From Streptomyces katrae (lineage in GTDB: Bacteria > Actinomycetota > Actinomycetes > Streptomycetales > Streptomycetaceae), in NCBI RefSeq assembly GCF_002028425.1, contig NZ_CP020042.1:4377560-4441559 (forward strand): a stretch of DNA of 64,000 bases. The letters run 5' to 3'. Shown piece by piece: positions 1 through 9,745 of the stretch (positions are counted from its first letter, which is position 1; each line of letters starts with the position of its first letter). Under the pieces are notes generated by a model. It made no database searches. It saw only the letters and a program-made list of their open reading frames with translations, and was not told where the DNA came from. The position numbers were made by a program, and so were the translations under genes.

Positions 1-969
1 GCCGTTGCCGTCCCCGCGGAGGTGGTGGCCGAACCAGCGCTGGGCGTCCGTCCAGATCCGGTTCGGCAGTCCGGTCAGGCCGGTCGTCTCGGGGCCGCAG
101 TGGTCACCGATGGACAGGTCGATGCGCTTGGGCCCGCCGAGCTCCTGGAACATCCGCAGCACCTGCCCGGCGGGGAAGAGGGTCTCGTGCCAGGCGTGGG
201 CGCAGAAGACCGCCACCTGGCGCCGTCCCAGCTCCTTGAGGTGCGTGAACGGTGAGCGCGGCTCCGCCCACGCCAGGCTCTCGTGGAGGTCCCGGCCCGC
301 GAGGACGTTCTCCAGGGCGCGCTGCGCCGGCCGGCTCAGCCTGGCCCGGGGGGCGGCCGTGAGCAGGGCGTGGACGGCGGCGGTGCGGCGGGTGGAGTGC
401 TCCCGCAGCACCTCGCCGAGGTCGCCCCAGCCGCTGAGCGCCGCCACCGCGTCGACGCGGGCGTCGTGCGCGGCGACGAGCTGGGCGATGCCGGCGCCGT
501 ACGAGACGCCGAGGAAGCCGATCCGGGTGACGGGGCCGGGGGCGCGCTCCAGGAGGTGGTCCAGGGCGTGGCGGCCGTCGGTGACGTCGAGGGGTCCGGC
601 GAAGTCGGCGTGGCCCTCGGAGGCGGCGAACCCGCGCGGGCTGTAGGCGAGGACGTCGTAGCCGCCCACCGCGAACCGGGAGGCCTGGACGGCGTACGCG
701 AGCCAGCCGAGGTCCGTCCAGGGGGCGGGCATCACGACCGCCGGCCGGGGCGCGGACCCGGTGTGCCGCCAGAGCGCGGCTTCGAGGAGGTCACCGTCGG
801 CGCCGGTGACCTTGCCCCGGCTGAAGACGGCGACGGCCCGCACGGCCTCGACGTCGGCGGCGCGCGCGGGCGGCAGTCCGGCGCACTCCCCGCTTTCGAG
901 GGCGGCGGCGAAGGCGCCGAGGGCGGTGGCGTCGAGGTCGGGGTAGAGCGAGTGGGCAGCTGGGTGCAC
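1..969 (-). CDS. alpha/beta hydrolase, peptidase S15/CocE-like, 3' end cut by window edge
   Basis: Minus-strand gene starting with GTG at 969; the C-terminus lies outside the window. A GAGGAT ribosome site precedes the start. The 323 visible residues show a hydrolase fold: a strand-turn pair (APWTDLGWL), the nucleophile elbow GVSYGA with Ser at about residue 156, and a late SIGDHCGP segment that could carry the catalytic His. The family (X-Pro dipeptidyl-peptidase S15/CocE) cleaves peptide or ester bonds, usually in the cytosol. The substrate cannot be told. The gene is divergent from the acyl-CoA operon, so the intergenic operator at 1240-1251 could serve both. Confidence 0.8.
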   Translation of the reverse strand, partial: MHPAAHSLYPDLDATALGAFAAALESGECAGLPPARAADVEAVRAVAVFSRGKVTGADGDLLEAALWRHTGSAPRPAVVMPAPWTDLGWLAYAVQASRFAVGGYDVLAYSPRGFAASEGHADFAGPLDVTDGRHALDHLLERAPGPVTRIGFLGVSYGAGIAQLVAAHDARVDAVAALSGWGDLGEVLREHSTRRTAAVHALLTAAPRARLSRPAQRALENVLAGRDLHESLAWAEPRSPFTHLKELGRRQVAVFCAHAWHETLFPAGQVLRMFQELGGPKRIDLSIGDHCGPETTGLTGLPNRIWTDAQRWFGHHLRGDGNG

Positions 970-1305
970 GTCGGATCATCCTCGTCGTCGAGCGGCATGG
1001 ACGTATTCGGATGCGGGGGGGGGCTGCTTCTGCTCCGGCGGCGTGAGCGGGAGCACTCAGTATCGGCGGGGTGCGCGGGGCGTGTTCGGGGGCTTGTGGG
1101 CGTACGGCCGGAATCGCGCGTGCGGGTGCGGGGTGCCCGGCGCCCGGGCCTCGGGGAAGGGGATGGTGGGGTCAAGTCCCCTGTGTTGCCGACTGGTTGG
1201 CGGGTGGCGGGAATCGGACGCGTTCGGATGGAAATCATGCAAGCGTGCTTGATTGTTTCTCGGGGTGCTGCCAGGCTTCCCCTCACGCCGAGAGGGGAGC
1301 ACGCC
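970..1305. other. divergent promoter region with a short palindrome
   Basis: These 336 bases separate two divergent genes. They hold a G-rich run near 1011-1024 and a less GC-rich stretch at 1226-1262 containing the palindrome listed separately. I see no credible ORF; the reading frames across it have poor codon structure. Confidence 0.6.
1240..1251. promoter_or_regulatory. candidate TetR-type operator CAAGC-GT-GCTTG
   Basis: A perfect 12-bp palindrome, CAAGCGTGCTTG, sits in the locally AT-richer part of the divergent promoter region, 54 bases before the GTG of the first operon gene. Palindromes of this size and place are typical of TetR-family repressors of fatty-acid and acyl-CoA genes. 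The TetR gene at 9733 is the obvious candidate ligand-sensing partner. Binding is inferred only. Confidence 0.4.
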
Positions 1306-2106
1306 GTGCCCGAGCCGTCCGTCGTCGCCGTCTTCGCCGATCTCCGCGAGGAGGGCCGTGAACTCGACTCCCTCGTAGGGGGGTTGGCCGCGTCCGAGTG
1401 GGCGCGGCCGACGCCCGCCGAGGGGTGGAGCGTCGCCCATCAGATCGCGCACCTGCACTGGACCGACCGGGCCGCGCTGCTCGCGCTCACCGACGCCGAG
1501 GGGTTCGCACGGGAGGTGGAGGCGGCCCTCAAGGCGCCGGAGTCCTTCGTGGACGAGGGGGCGGAGGAAGGGGCGCGGCTGGCGCCCGCCGAGCTGCTGG
1601 CGCGGTGGCGGGCCGGGCGGGAGGCGCTGGACCGGGCCCTGGCCGCCGCTTCGCCCGACGCCCGTTTCCCCTGGTACGGGCCCCCGATGAAGGCCGCCTC
1701 CATGGCGAGCGCCCGGCTGATGGAGACCTGGGCGCACGGCCAGGACGTCGCCGACGCGCTCGGCGCGCGGCGGGCCCCGACCGCCCGGCTGCGGCACGTC
1801 GCGCGGATCGGGGTGCGGGCGCGGGACTACGCGTACGCCGTGCGCGGACTCGCGGTGCCGGAGGGGGAGTTCCGGGTGGAGCTCACCGCCCCGGACGGGG
1901 CCGGGGTGTGGGCGTACGGGCCCGAGGACGCCGGGCAGCGGGTCACCGGGCCCGCGCTGGACTTCTGCCTGCTGGTCACCCAGCGCGCCCACCGCGCCGA
2001 CCTCGCCCTCACCGCCGAGGGCCCCGACACCGACCGCTGGCTGGACATCGCCCAGGCCTTCGCCGGCCCGGCGGGTCCGGGCCGCGAACCCCGGGGGACG
2101 CGGTGA
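1306..2106 (+). CDS. TIGR03084-type protein, mycothiol-dependent maleylpyruvate isomerase-like metal-binding fold
   Basis: This 266-aa protein starts with GTG behind GAGGGGAG. It begins with a DinB/MDMPI four-helix domain: the GWSVAHQIAHLHWTDRAAL segment and the later METWAHGQDVADALG carry the His/Asp/Glu residues expected to bind metal. The C-terminal half matches the small MDMPI C-terminal domain (VTGPALDFCLLVTQRAH). The family includes mycothiol-dependent isomerases and many proteins of unknown reaction. Its TGA overlaps the GTG of the AtuA-like gene (GTGA), so the two are translationally coupled and probably act in the same acyl-CoA pathway. Confidence 0.85.
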   Translation: MPEPSVVAVFADLREEGRELDSLVGGLAASEWARPTPAEGWSVAHQIAHLHWTDRAALLALTDAEGFAREVEAALKAPESFVDEGAEEGARLAPAELLARWRAGREALDRALAAASPDARFPWYGPPMKAASMASARLMETWAHGQDVADALGARRAPTARLRHVARIGVRARDYAYAVRGLAVPEGEFRVELTAPDGAGVWAYGPEDAGQRVTGPALDFCLLVTQRAHRADLALTAEGPDTDRWLDIAQAFAGPAGPGREPRGTR

Positions 2107-3956
2107 CCGCCCGGCGCCCCCTGCGCATCGGCAACGCCTCGGGCTTCTACGGCGACCGGTTCGACGCGGTGCGCGAGATGCTGACGGGTGGCCCGCTGGA
2201 CGTCCTGACCGGCGACTACCTCGCCGAGCTGACCATGCTGATCCTCGGCCGCGACCGGCTGAAGAACCCGGACCTCGGGTACGCCAGGACCTTCCTGCGG
2301 CAGCTGGAGGAGGGGCTCGGGCTCGCGCACGAGCGGGGCGTGAAGATCGTCACCAACGCGGGCGGGCTGAACCCGGCCGGGCTGGCGGAGGCGGTGCGCG
2401 CGCTGGCGGACGAGGTGGGGGTGCCGGTACGCGTCGCGCACGTCGAGGGCGACGACCTGATGCGGTCCGGCGCGGGGGCGGGGGCGGGGGCGGGGGCGGG
2501 GGCGTTGGAGGGGGCGCTGACCGCCAATGCCTACCTCGGCGGCGCCGGGATCACGGCCTGCCTGCGGGCGGGCGCGGACGTGGTGGTGACCGGCCGGGTC
2601 ACGGACGCGGCGCTGGTGAGCGGGCCGGCCGCGTGGTGGTTCGACTGGGGGCCGCAGGAGTACGACCGGCTGGCGGGCGCGGTGGTCGCCGGGCACGTCC
2701 TGGAATGCGGCACGCAGGCCACCGGCGGCAACTACGCCTTCTTCACCGCGCACGACGTGCGCCGGCCCGGCTTCCCGCTGGCGGAGGTCTGCGAGGACGG
2801 CTCGGCCGTCGTCACCAAACACCCCGGCACGGGCGGGCTCGTCTCCCCGGGCACGGTCACCGCGCAGCTGCTGTACGAGACCCAGGGCGCCCGGTACCTG
2901 GGCCCCGACGTCACGGCCCGCCTGGACACGGTGCGCCTGACCCCGGACGGCGAGGACCGGGTCCGGATCAGCGGGACGGTGGGGGAGCCGCCGCCGGACA
3001 CCCTGAAGGTGGGGGTCACCCGGGTCGGGGGCTGGCGCAACGAGGTGGTCTTCGTCCTGACGGGCCTGGACGTCGAGGCGAAGGCGGCCCTGGTGCGCGA
3101 GCAGCTGGCGGACGCGCTGGCCGGGGTGGCGGGGGTGTCGTGGACCCTGGCCCGTACCGACCACGCGGACGCGGACACGCAGGAGGCGGCGAGCGCCCTG
3201 CTGCGGCTGGTGGTCCGCGACCCGTCACCGGACCGGGTGGGGCGGGAGCTGACCGGGGCGGCGATCGAACTGGCCCTGGCGAGCTACCCGGGCTTCCACG
3301 TCACCTCCCCGCCGGGGCCGGCCCAGCCGTACGGCGTCTTCACGTCGGTGACGATCCCGGCGTCCGGGGTCCCCCACACGGCGGTCCTGCCGGACGGCAC
3401 CCGGATACCGGCCGCCGCCGCCCGCGTGGCTCCCCCCACCCCACCCCTCCCCAAAACCCGGGGCCCAGCCCCGGCCCCGGCCCCAGCCCCGGCCCCGGCC
3501 TCGTCGGCCCCGGCCTCGCCGGGCCCGGTCGGCGGGGGCGCCGGCGGGGGGTCCGGGGCGCGGCCCCCGGATTCGGCGAGGGGCGCGGCGGGGGAGAGCC
3601 CCGCCGGGCCCGGGCCGCACGGCGGTCCCACCACCCGGGCTCCCCTCGGGGTGCTGGCCGGGGCCCGCTCCGGGGACAAGGGCGGTGACGCCAACATCGG
3701 GGTCTGGGTCGAGACCGACGCGGCCTGGGACTGGCTCCGCGACACCCTCACCGTCAAGCTCCTCCAGAGCCTGCTCCCCGAGACCTCGCCCCTCGCCGTC
3801 GCCCGCCACGAGCTGCCCAACCTGCGGGCGCTGAACTTCACCGTCGCCGGGATCCTCGGCGACGGGGTCGCCTCCGGCCACCGGTTCGACCCGCAGGCCA
3901 AGGCCCTCGGCGAATGGCTCCGCGCCCGCCACGTCGACATCCCGACCCACCTACTG
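2103..3956 (+). CDS. AtuA-like (DUF1446) acyclic terpene/acyl-CoA catabolism protein; no in-frame stop found
   Basis: GTG start overlaps the previous stop. Residues 1 to about 440 form the DUF1446/AtuA domain (RIGNASGFYGDRFDA; NAGGLNPAGLAEAV; CGTQATGGNYAFF). Residues about 442-510 are a Pro/Ala/Gly linker of low complexity, and about 512-616 form the C-terminal ferredoxin-fold AtuA-like domain (GARSGDKGGDANIGVW). The fold ends near RHVDIPTHLL at 3956. The frame has no stop there: it stays open through the next gene and becomes the frame of the biotin carboxylase, ending only at 7619. Other frames stop at 4056 and at 4108, the latter overlapping the next ATG. A small indel near 3956-4050, or a long tail, is likely. 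AtuA proteins occur in acyclic terpene and related acyl-CoA clusters, but their reaction is not settled. The end given is where the domain ends, not a stop codon. Confidence 0.7.
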
Positions 3957-4104
3957 CCCCCGACTCCGGCCGACGGGCCCCGTCCTCCCGCCCCGCCCGC
4001 GCGGCGTGCGTGCCGGATCCCGACCGGGCGGCGGCGCCGGTGTCGTCCGGGCCTGACGTCGGGGCGACGTCCCAGATGCCACCCACCCCGGAGGGGATCC
4101 GTCC

Positions 4105-5703
4105 ATGACCCGTCTCGGTACCACCGTCGACCCCCTCGCCCCCGAGTACGCGCAGGCTCGTTCCGCCGCCCTGGAGCGGCTCGGTGCGCTGGACGCCGAG
4201 CACGCCAAGGCGCTCGCGGGCGGCGGGGAGAAGTACACCGCCCGGCACCGGGGCCGCGGCAAGCTGCTGCCCCGCGAGCGCGTCGAGCTGCTGCTCGACC
4301 CCGATACCCCGTTCCTCGAACTGTCCCCGCTCGCCGCCTGGGGGAGCGACCACCCCGTCGGCGCCTCGATGGTGACCGGCATCGGCACCGTCGAGGGCGT
4401 CGAGTGCCTGATCACGGCCAACGACCCCACCGTGCGCGGCGGTGCCAGCAACCCCTGGACCCTGAAGAAGGCCCTGCGGGCCAACGAGATCGCCCTGCAG
4501 AACCGGCTCCCCTGCATCAGCCTCGTCGAGTCCGGCGGCGCCGACCTGCCCTCCCAGAAGGAGATCTTCATCCCCGGCGGGGCGGTCTTCCGCGACCTCA
4601 CCCGCCTCTCCGCCGCCGGGATCCCCACCGTCGCCGTCGTCTTCGGCAACTCCACCGCCGGCGGCGCGTACATCCCCGGGATGTCCGACCACACCGTCAT
4701 GATCAAGGACCGTTCCAAGGTGTTCCTGGGCGGTCCGCCCCTCGTGAAGATGGCCACCGGCGAGGAGAGCGACGACGAATCCCTCGGCGGAGCCGACATG
4801 CACGCCCGCGTCTCCGGCCTCGCCGACCACTACGCCCTCGACGAGTACGACGCCATCCGCCAGGCCCGCCGCATCGTGGCCCGGCTGAACCACCGCAAGC
4901 CCCACCCCGAACCGCCGCGCGCCGAGGAGCCGCTGTACGACGCGGAGGAGCTCCTCGGGATCGTCCCGCCGGACCTGAAGACCCCCTTCGACCCCCGCGA
5001 GGTCATCGCCCGCATCGTCGACGGCTCCGACTTCGACGAGTTCAAGCCCCTCTACGGCCCCAGCCTCGTCACCGGCTGGGCCACCCTCCACGGCTACCCG
5101 GTCGGCATCCTCGCCAACGCCCAGGGCGTGCTGTTCAGCGCCGAGTCGCAGAAGGCCGCCCAGTTCATCCAGCTCGCCAACCAGCGCGACATCCCGCTCC
5201 TGTTCCTCCACAACACCACCGGCTACATGGTCGGCAAGGAGTACGAGCAGGGCGGCATCGTCAAACACGGCTCGATGATGATCAACGCGGTCTCCAACTC
5301 CCGGGTCCCGCACCTGTCCGTCCTCATCGGCGCCAGCTACGGTGCCGGCCACTACGGCATGTGCGGCCGCGCCTACGAGCCCCGGTTCCTCTTCGCCTGG
5401 CCCAGCGCCAAGTCCGCCGTCATGGGCCCCCAGCAGCTCGCCGGCGTGCTCTCGATCGTGGCCCGGCAGTCCGCCGCCGCCAAGGGACAGCCCTACGACG
5501 AGGAGGCCGACGCCGGGATGCGGGCCTTCGTGGAGGCGCAGATCGAGTCCGAGTCCCTTCCCCTGTTCCTGTCCGGGCGGCTCTACGACGACGGAGTCAT
5601 CGACCCGCGCGACACCCGTACCGTCCTCGGCCTGTGCCTGTCGGCCGTCCACAACGCCCCCGTCGAGGGCGCCCGTGGCGGCTTCGGCGTCTTCCGGATG
5701 TGA
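4105..5703 (+). CDS. acyl-CoA carboxylase beta (carboxyltransferase) subunit
   Basis: 532 aa, ATG behind a strong GGAGGGG site. It has the two crotonase-like halves of the carboxyltransferase family: the N-half with GGASNPWTLKKALRANEIA and GGAYIPGMSDHTVMI, the C-half with GWATLHGYPVGILANAQGVL, GYMVGKEYEQGGIVKHG and GASYGAGHYGMCGRAY. The C-half motifs are closest to methylcrotonyl- and geranyl-CoA carboxylase beta chains, whose members carry the substituted-crotonyl pocket. It should transfer CO2 from biotin on the alpha subunit to an enoyl-CoA. It pairs with the gene 8 bases downstream. Substrate (3-methylcrotonyl-, geranyl- or another enoyl-CoA) is not fixed by sequence; the AtuA-like neighbour favours a branched or terpenoid acyl-CoA. 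Confidence 0.93.
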   Translation: MTRLGTTVDPLAPEYAQARSAALERLGALDAEHAKALAGGGEKYTARHRGRGKLLPRERVELLLDPDTPFLELSPLAAWGSDHPVGASMVTGIGTVEGVECLITANDPTVRGGASNPWTLKKALRANEIALQNRLPCISLVESGGADLPSQKEIFIPGGAVFRDLTRLSAAGIPTVAVVFGNSTAGGAYIPGMSDHTVMIKDRSKVFLGGPPLVKMATGEESDDESLGGADMHARVSGLADHYALDEYDAIRQARRIVARLNHRKPHPEPPRAEEPLYDAEELLGIVPPDLKTPFDPREVIARIVDGSDFDEFKPLYGPSLVTGWATLHGYPVGILANAQGVLFSAESQKAAQFIQLANQRDIPLLFLHNTTGYMVGKEYEQGGIVKHGSMMINAVSNSRVPHLSVLIGASYGAGHYGMCGRAYEPRFLFAWPSAKSAVMGPQQLAGVLSIVARQSAAAKGQPYDEEADAGMRAFVEAQIESESLPLFLSGRLYDDGVIDPRDTRTVLGLCLSAVHNAPVEGARGGFGVFRM

Positions 5704-5711
5704 GCCCGCCC

Positions 5712-7619
5712 ATGACGAACCCGATCACCTCCCTCCTCGTCGCCAACCGGGGCGAGATCGCCGTACGGATCTTCCGCACGGCCCGCGCCCTGGGCCTGGC
5801 CACGGTCGCCGTCCACTCCGACCCCGACGCCGACGCCCTGCACGTCCGCTCCGCCGACACGGCCGTCCGGCTGCCCGGGGCCGCCCCCGCCGACACCTAC
5901 CTGCGCGCCGACCTGCTGATCGAGGCGGCCCGCGCGGCCGGCGCCGACGCCGTGCACCCCGGGTACGGCTTCCTCTCCGAGAACGCCGACTTCGCCCGGC
6001 GGGTCGAGGCCGCCGGCCTGGTCTGGGTCGGCCCGCCGCCCGGGGCCATCGAGGCCATGGCCTCCAAGACCCGGGCCAAGGACCTCATGCGTGCCGCCGG
6101 GGTGCCGCTGCTGGAGCCCGTCGACCTGGCCACGGCCACCGCCGCGGACCTGCCGCTGCTACTGAAGGCCGCCGCGGGCGGCGGCGGGCGCGGGATGCGC
6201 GTCGTACGGGACCTCGACTCCCTCAAGGAATCCCTGGACGCGGCCGCCGCCGAGGCCCTGTCCGCCTTCGGCGACGGGGAGGTCTTCGCCGAGCCCTACG
6301 TGGAACGCGGCCGGCACGTCGAGGTGCAGGTCCTCGCCGACGCCCACGGCACCGTCTGGGCGCTGGGCACCCGCGACTGCTCCCTCCAGCGCCGCCACCA
6401 GAAGGTCATCGAGGAGGCCCCGGCCCCCGCCCTCCCCCAGGACCTCCGCGCCCGCCTCCACGCGGCCGCCGTGGCCGCCGCCCGGGCGGTCTCCTACCAG
6501 GGCGCGGGCACCGTCGAATTCCTCGTCGGCGCCGACGGCCGCCCGTACTTCCTGGAGATGAACACCCGACTCCAGGTGGAACACCCCGTCACCGAGGCCG
6601 TCTTCGGCCTGGACCTCGTCGCCCTCCAACTGCGCATCGCCGAGGGGGAGCACCTGGCGCCCACTGCGCCCGAGCCCTCCGGCCACGCCGTCGAGGCACG
6701 CCTCTACGCGGAGGACCCCGCCCACGACTGGCGCCCGCAGACGGGAGTCCTGCACACCCTCTCCCTCCCGGAGCACGTCCGCGTGGACACCGGGTTCACC
6801 GACGGGGACACCGTCTCCGTCCACTACGACGCCATGCTCGCCAAGGTCATCGCGCACGCCCCCACCCGCGCCGAAGCCGTCCGCGTCCTCGCCGACGCCC
6901 TCGCCCGGGCCCGGATCCACGGCCCGGCCACCAACCGCGAGCTCCTCGTACGCTCCCTGCGCCACCCCGAGTTCACCGCCGCCCGCCTCGACACCGGCTT
7001 CTACGACCGCCACCTCGCCACCCTCACCGACGGCGCCCCCGATCCCGCCCTCGCCTGCCTGGCCGCCGCCCTCGCCGAAGCCGCCCCGGACCCCGGCGCC
7101 CCGCTCGCCGCCCGCCTCGGAGGCTGGCGCAACCTCCGCTCCCAGCCGCAGACCCGCCGCTACACCGTGTCCGGCACCGAGCACGAGATCCAGTACCAGC
7201 CCGTCGAGCACCCCGGCGTGCGCGTGCTGGCCGCCACGCCCGCCCTCGTCACCCTCGAAGTCGACGGCGTACGGCGCATGTTCCACGTGAAACACAAATC
7301 GAACACCGTCTACGTGGACTCCACCCTCGGCTCACACACCCTGACCCGCTTCCCCCGGTTCCCCGATCCCCAGGACCGCGCCGCACCGGGCTCACTGCTC
7401 GCGCCCATGCCCGGCACCGTCGTCCGCGTCGCCGCGGGCCTTGCCCCCGGCTCGGCCGTCACCGCCGGGCAGCCACTGCTCTGGCTGGAGGCCATGAAGA
7501 TGGAGCACCGCATCCTCGCCCCCGCCTCCGGCACGCTCACCGCGCTCCACGCCGCCACCGGCCAACAGGTCGAGTTCGGCGCCCTGCTCGCCGTAGTCCA
7601 GGAGGAAACGCCGTCATGA
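5712..7619 (+). CDS. acyl-CoA carboxylase alpha subunit: biotin carboxylase plus biotin carrier domain
   Basis: 635 aa. The biotin carboxylase N-domain (SLLVANRGEIAVRIFRTAR), ATP-grasp with the glycine loop AAAGGGGRGMRVV, the active-site EMNTRLQVEHPVTE and C-domain (HAVEARLYAEDP) are all intact. The carrier domain ends the protein with LEAMKMEH, so Lys596 is the biotinylated residue. It carboxylates its own biotin with ATP and bicarbonate and feeds the beta subunit. Its TGA overlaps the ATG of the acyl-CoA dehydrogenase (ATGA at 7616). It shares its reading frame with the AtuA-like gene, with no stop between them. Confidence 0.95.
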   Translation: MTNPITSLLVANRGEIAVRIFRTARALGLATVAVHSDPDADALHVRSADTAVRLPGAAPADTYLRADLLIEAARAAGADAVHPGYGFLSENADFARRVEAAGLVWVGPPPGAIEAMASKTRAKDLMRAAGVPLLEPVDLATATAADLPLLLKAAAGGGGRGMRVVRDLDSLKESLDAAAAEALSAFGDGEVFAEPYVERGRHVEVQVLADAHGTVWALGTRDCSLQRRHQKVIEEAPAPALPQDLRARLHAAAVAAARAVSYQGAGTVEFLVGADGRPYFLEMNTRLQVEHPVTEAVFGLDLVALQLRIAEGEHLAPTAPEPSGHAVEARLYAEDPAHDWRPQTGVLHTLSLPEHVRVDTGFTDGDTVSVHYDAMLAKVIAHAPTRAEAVRVLADALARARIHGPATNRELLVRSLRHPEFTAARLDTGFYDRHLATLTDGAPDPALACLAAALAEAAPDPGAPLAARLGGWRNLRSQPQTRRYTVSGTEHEIQYQPVEHPGVRVLAATPALVTLEVDGVRRMFHVKHKSNTVYVDSTLGSHTLTRFPRFPDPQDRAAPGSLLAPMPGTVVRVAAGLAPGSAVTAGQPLLWLEAMKMEHRILAPASGTLTALHAATGQQVEFGALLAVVQEETPS

Positions 7620-8779
7620 GCCCCGCCACCACCGAAACCGAAGAACACCAGGCCCTGCGCGCCGCCGTCGCCGCCCTCGGCCGGCGCTACGGCCGCGACT
7701 ACCTCGCCCGCCTCGCCCGCGAGGGCGGCCACCCGGACGAACTGTGGGCCGACGCCGCCAAGCTCGGCTACCTCGGGGTCAACCTGCCCGAGGAGTACGG
7801 GGGCGGGGGCGGCGGAATCGCCGAACTCTCCATCGTCCTGGAGGAACTGGGCGCGGCCGGCTGCCCGCTGCTGATGATGGTGGTCTCCCCGGCCATCTGC
7901 GGCAGCGTCATCGCCCGCTTCGGCACCGAGGCCCAGAAACGCGCCTGGCTCCCCGGCCTCGCGGACGGCAGCCGCACCATGGCCTTCGGCATCACCGAAC
8001 CCGACGCGGGCTCCAACTCCCACCGCATCACCACCACCGCCCGGCGCGACGGCGACGCATGGGTCCTCACGGGCCGCAAGGTCTTCATCTCCGGCGTGGA
8101 CATCGCCGACGCCACCCTGATCGTCGGCCGCACCGAGGACGCCCGCACGGGCCGGCTGAAGCCCTGCCTGTTCATCGTCCCCCGCGAGACCCCCGGCTTC
8201 ACCCGCTCGGTGATCGACATGGAACTCCAGGCGGCGGAGAAGCAGTTCGAACTGGTCCTGGACGAGGTGCGGCTCCCCGCCGGGGCGCTGGTCGGCGACG
8301 AGGACGCGGGGCTGCTCCAGCTGTTCGCGGGGCTCAACCCCGAACGGATCATGACGGCGGCCTTCGCCATCGGGATGGGCCGCTACGCGCTGGGCCGGGC
8401 GGTGGACTACGCCCGCACCCGCCAGGTCTGGAAGGAGCCGATCGGCGCCCACCAGGCCGTGGCGCATCCGCTGGCGGCGGCACACATCGAGCTGGAGCTC
8501 GCCCGGCTGATGATGCAGAAGGCCGCGCGGCTGTACGACGCGGGCGACGACACGGGGGCCGGGGAGGCGGCGAACATGGCGAAGTACGCGGCGGGGGAGG
8601 CGTGCGTGCGGGCGGTGGACCAGGCCGTGCACACGCTCGGGGGGAACGGGCTCACCCGGGAGTACGGGCTGGGGTCCCTGATCACGGCGGCCCGGGTCGC
8701 CCGGATCGCTCCGGTCAGCCGGGAGATGATCCTGAACTTCGTCTCCCACCAGACCCTGGGCCTCCCCAAGTCCTACTGA
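7616..8779 (+). CDS. acyl-CoA dehydrogenase
   Basis: 387 aa, full length for the family. The N-terminal helical domain includes LGVNLPEEYGG. The middle beta domain carries the FAD/substrate signature FGITEPDAGSNSHRI and the strand-turn WVLTGRKVFISG. The C-terminal helical domain shows HTLGGNGLTREYG. It should oxidise an acyl-CoA to the 2-enoyl-CoA that the neighbouring carboxylase or hydratase takes up. It is translationally coupled to the carboxylase alpha gene. Chain-length or branch specificity cannot be read from the sequence. Confidence 0.92.
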   Translation: MSPATTETEEHQALRAAVAALGRRYGRDYLARLAREGGHPDELWADAAKLGYLGVNLPEEYGGGGGGIAELSIVLEELGAAGCPLLMMVVSPAICGSVIARFGTEAQKRAWLPGLADGSRTMAFGITEPDAGSNSHRITTTARRDGDAWVLTGRKVFISGVDIADATLIVGRTEDARTGRLKPCLFIVPRETPGFTRSVIDMELQAAEKQFELVLDEVRLPAGALVGDEDAGLLQLFAGLNPERIMTAAFAIGMGRYALGRAVDYARTRQVWKEPIGAHQAVAHPLAAAHIELELARLMMQKAARLYDAGDDTGAGEAANMAKYAAGEACVRAVDQAVHTLGGNGLTREYGLGSLITAARVARIAPVSREMILNFVSHQTLGLPKSY

Positions 8780-9004
8780 CCCCGCCGCGCGACCGCAGAC
8801 CCCGTCACCCCGACCCCGCACCCGCCCGGCCCCGCCCAGCCTCCGCAACCCCCTCGACCGGGTGAACGGCGCCCCGGGCGAGGCCCCGTCGGCCGGGGCG
8901 GGGGCGGATCGGGGAGCGGAGGGGAGGGGTCGTGCCGCGTACCCTCCCCCGAGGGGGCCGGTCGGGAGGATGGCACCCCGTCAACAGACCCCTCCGGAGG
9001 AGAC

Positions 9005-9745
9005 ATGGCCCCACTCGTGCACGCCGCCCGGGCGACCGGCATCACCACCCTCACCCTCGACTCCCCGGCCAACCGCAACGCGCTCTCCGCACAGCTCGTC
9101 GGCGAGCTGCGGGCCGCGCTCGCCGCGGCCGGCGAGGACGCCGACACCCGCGCGGTGCTCCTCACCCACACCGGCAACACCTTCTGCGCCGGCGCCGACC
9201 TCAAGTCCCCCTGCGACCCCGCGGACTTCCTCGCCCTGCTGCGCGAGCTCACCACGATGCCCAAGCCGGTCGTCGCCCGCGTCACCGGACACGTCCGCGC
9301 CGGCGGCCTCGGCCTCCTCGGCGCCTGCGACATCGCCGCGGCCGGGCCGCAGTCCTCGTACGCCTTCACCGAGACCCACCTCGGCCTGGCCCCGGCCGTG
9401 ATCTCGATGACCCTGCTACCCCGCCTCGACCCCCGCGCGGCCTCCCGCTACTTCCTGACCGCCGAACCCTTCGACGCCGCCGAAGCCACCCGCATAGGGC
9501 TGCTCACCCTCCACACGGACGGAGACCCCGACACCGCCCTCGCGCCCGTCCTCGACGGGCTGCGCAAGGCCTCCCCGCAGGCCCTCGCGGAGACCAAGGC
9601 GATGGTGGCCGCCGGTGTGCGCGAGGCCCTGGACCGGGACGGGGACCGCCTGACGGAACTCTCCGCGCGGCTCTTCGCCTCCGCCGAGGCCCGCGAGGGC
9701 ATCACCGCCCGCTTCGAGCGCAGGGACCCGTCATGGGTACGCTGA
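9005..9745 (+). CDS. enoyl-CoA hydratase/isomerase family protein
   Basis: 246 aa, ATG after CCGGAGGAGAC. Crotonase fold: [14 protein letters not shown], then the oxyanion segment [12 protein letters not shown], and [19 protein letters not shown] in place of the usual first-Glu region. The catalytic Glu positions are not clearly both present (the GG-LGLL-ACD motif lacks the Glu seen in many hydratases), so activity may be isomerase-, lyase- or hydrolase-like. It is separated by 225 bases from the dehydrogenase and overlaps the TetR gene by 13 bases. Together they complete a beta-oxidation-like operon. Confidence 0.88.
   Translation: MAPLVHAARATGITTLTLDSPANRNALSAQLVGELRAALAAAGEDADTRAVLLTHTGNTFCAGADLKSPCDPADFLALLRELTTMPKPVVARVTGHVRAGGLGLLGACDIAAAGPQSSYAFTETHLGLAPAVISMTLLPRLDPRAASRYFLTAEPFDAAEATRIGLLTLHTDGDPDTALAPVLDGLRKASPQALAETKAMVAAGVREALDRDGDRLTELSARLFASAEAREGITARFERRDPSWVR

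Noticed and set aside
283..1305. N-terminal extension of the MDMPI-like protein
   Set aside because: The frame is open but antisense to the hydrolase; GTG 1306 with GAGGGGAG is the natural start.
1398..7619. A single 2073-codon open frame
   Set aside because: It joins the AtuA-like and biotin carboxylase genes through a shadow frame of the carboxylase beta gene. The beta gene in its own frame has a strong ribosome site and complete motifs, so a giant fusion is not credible.
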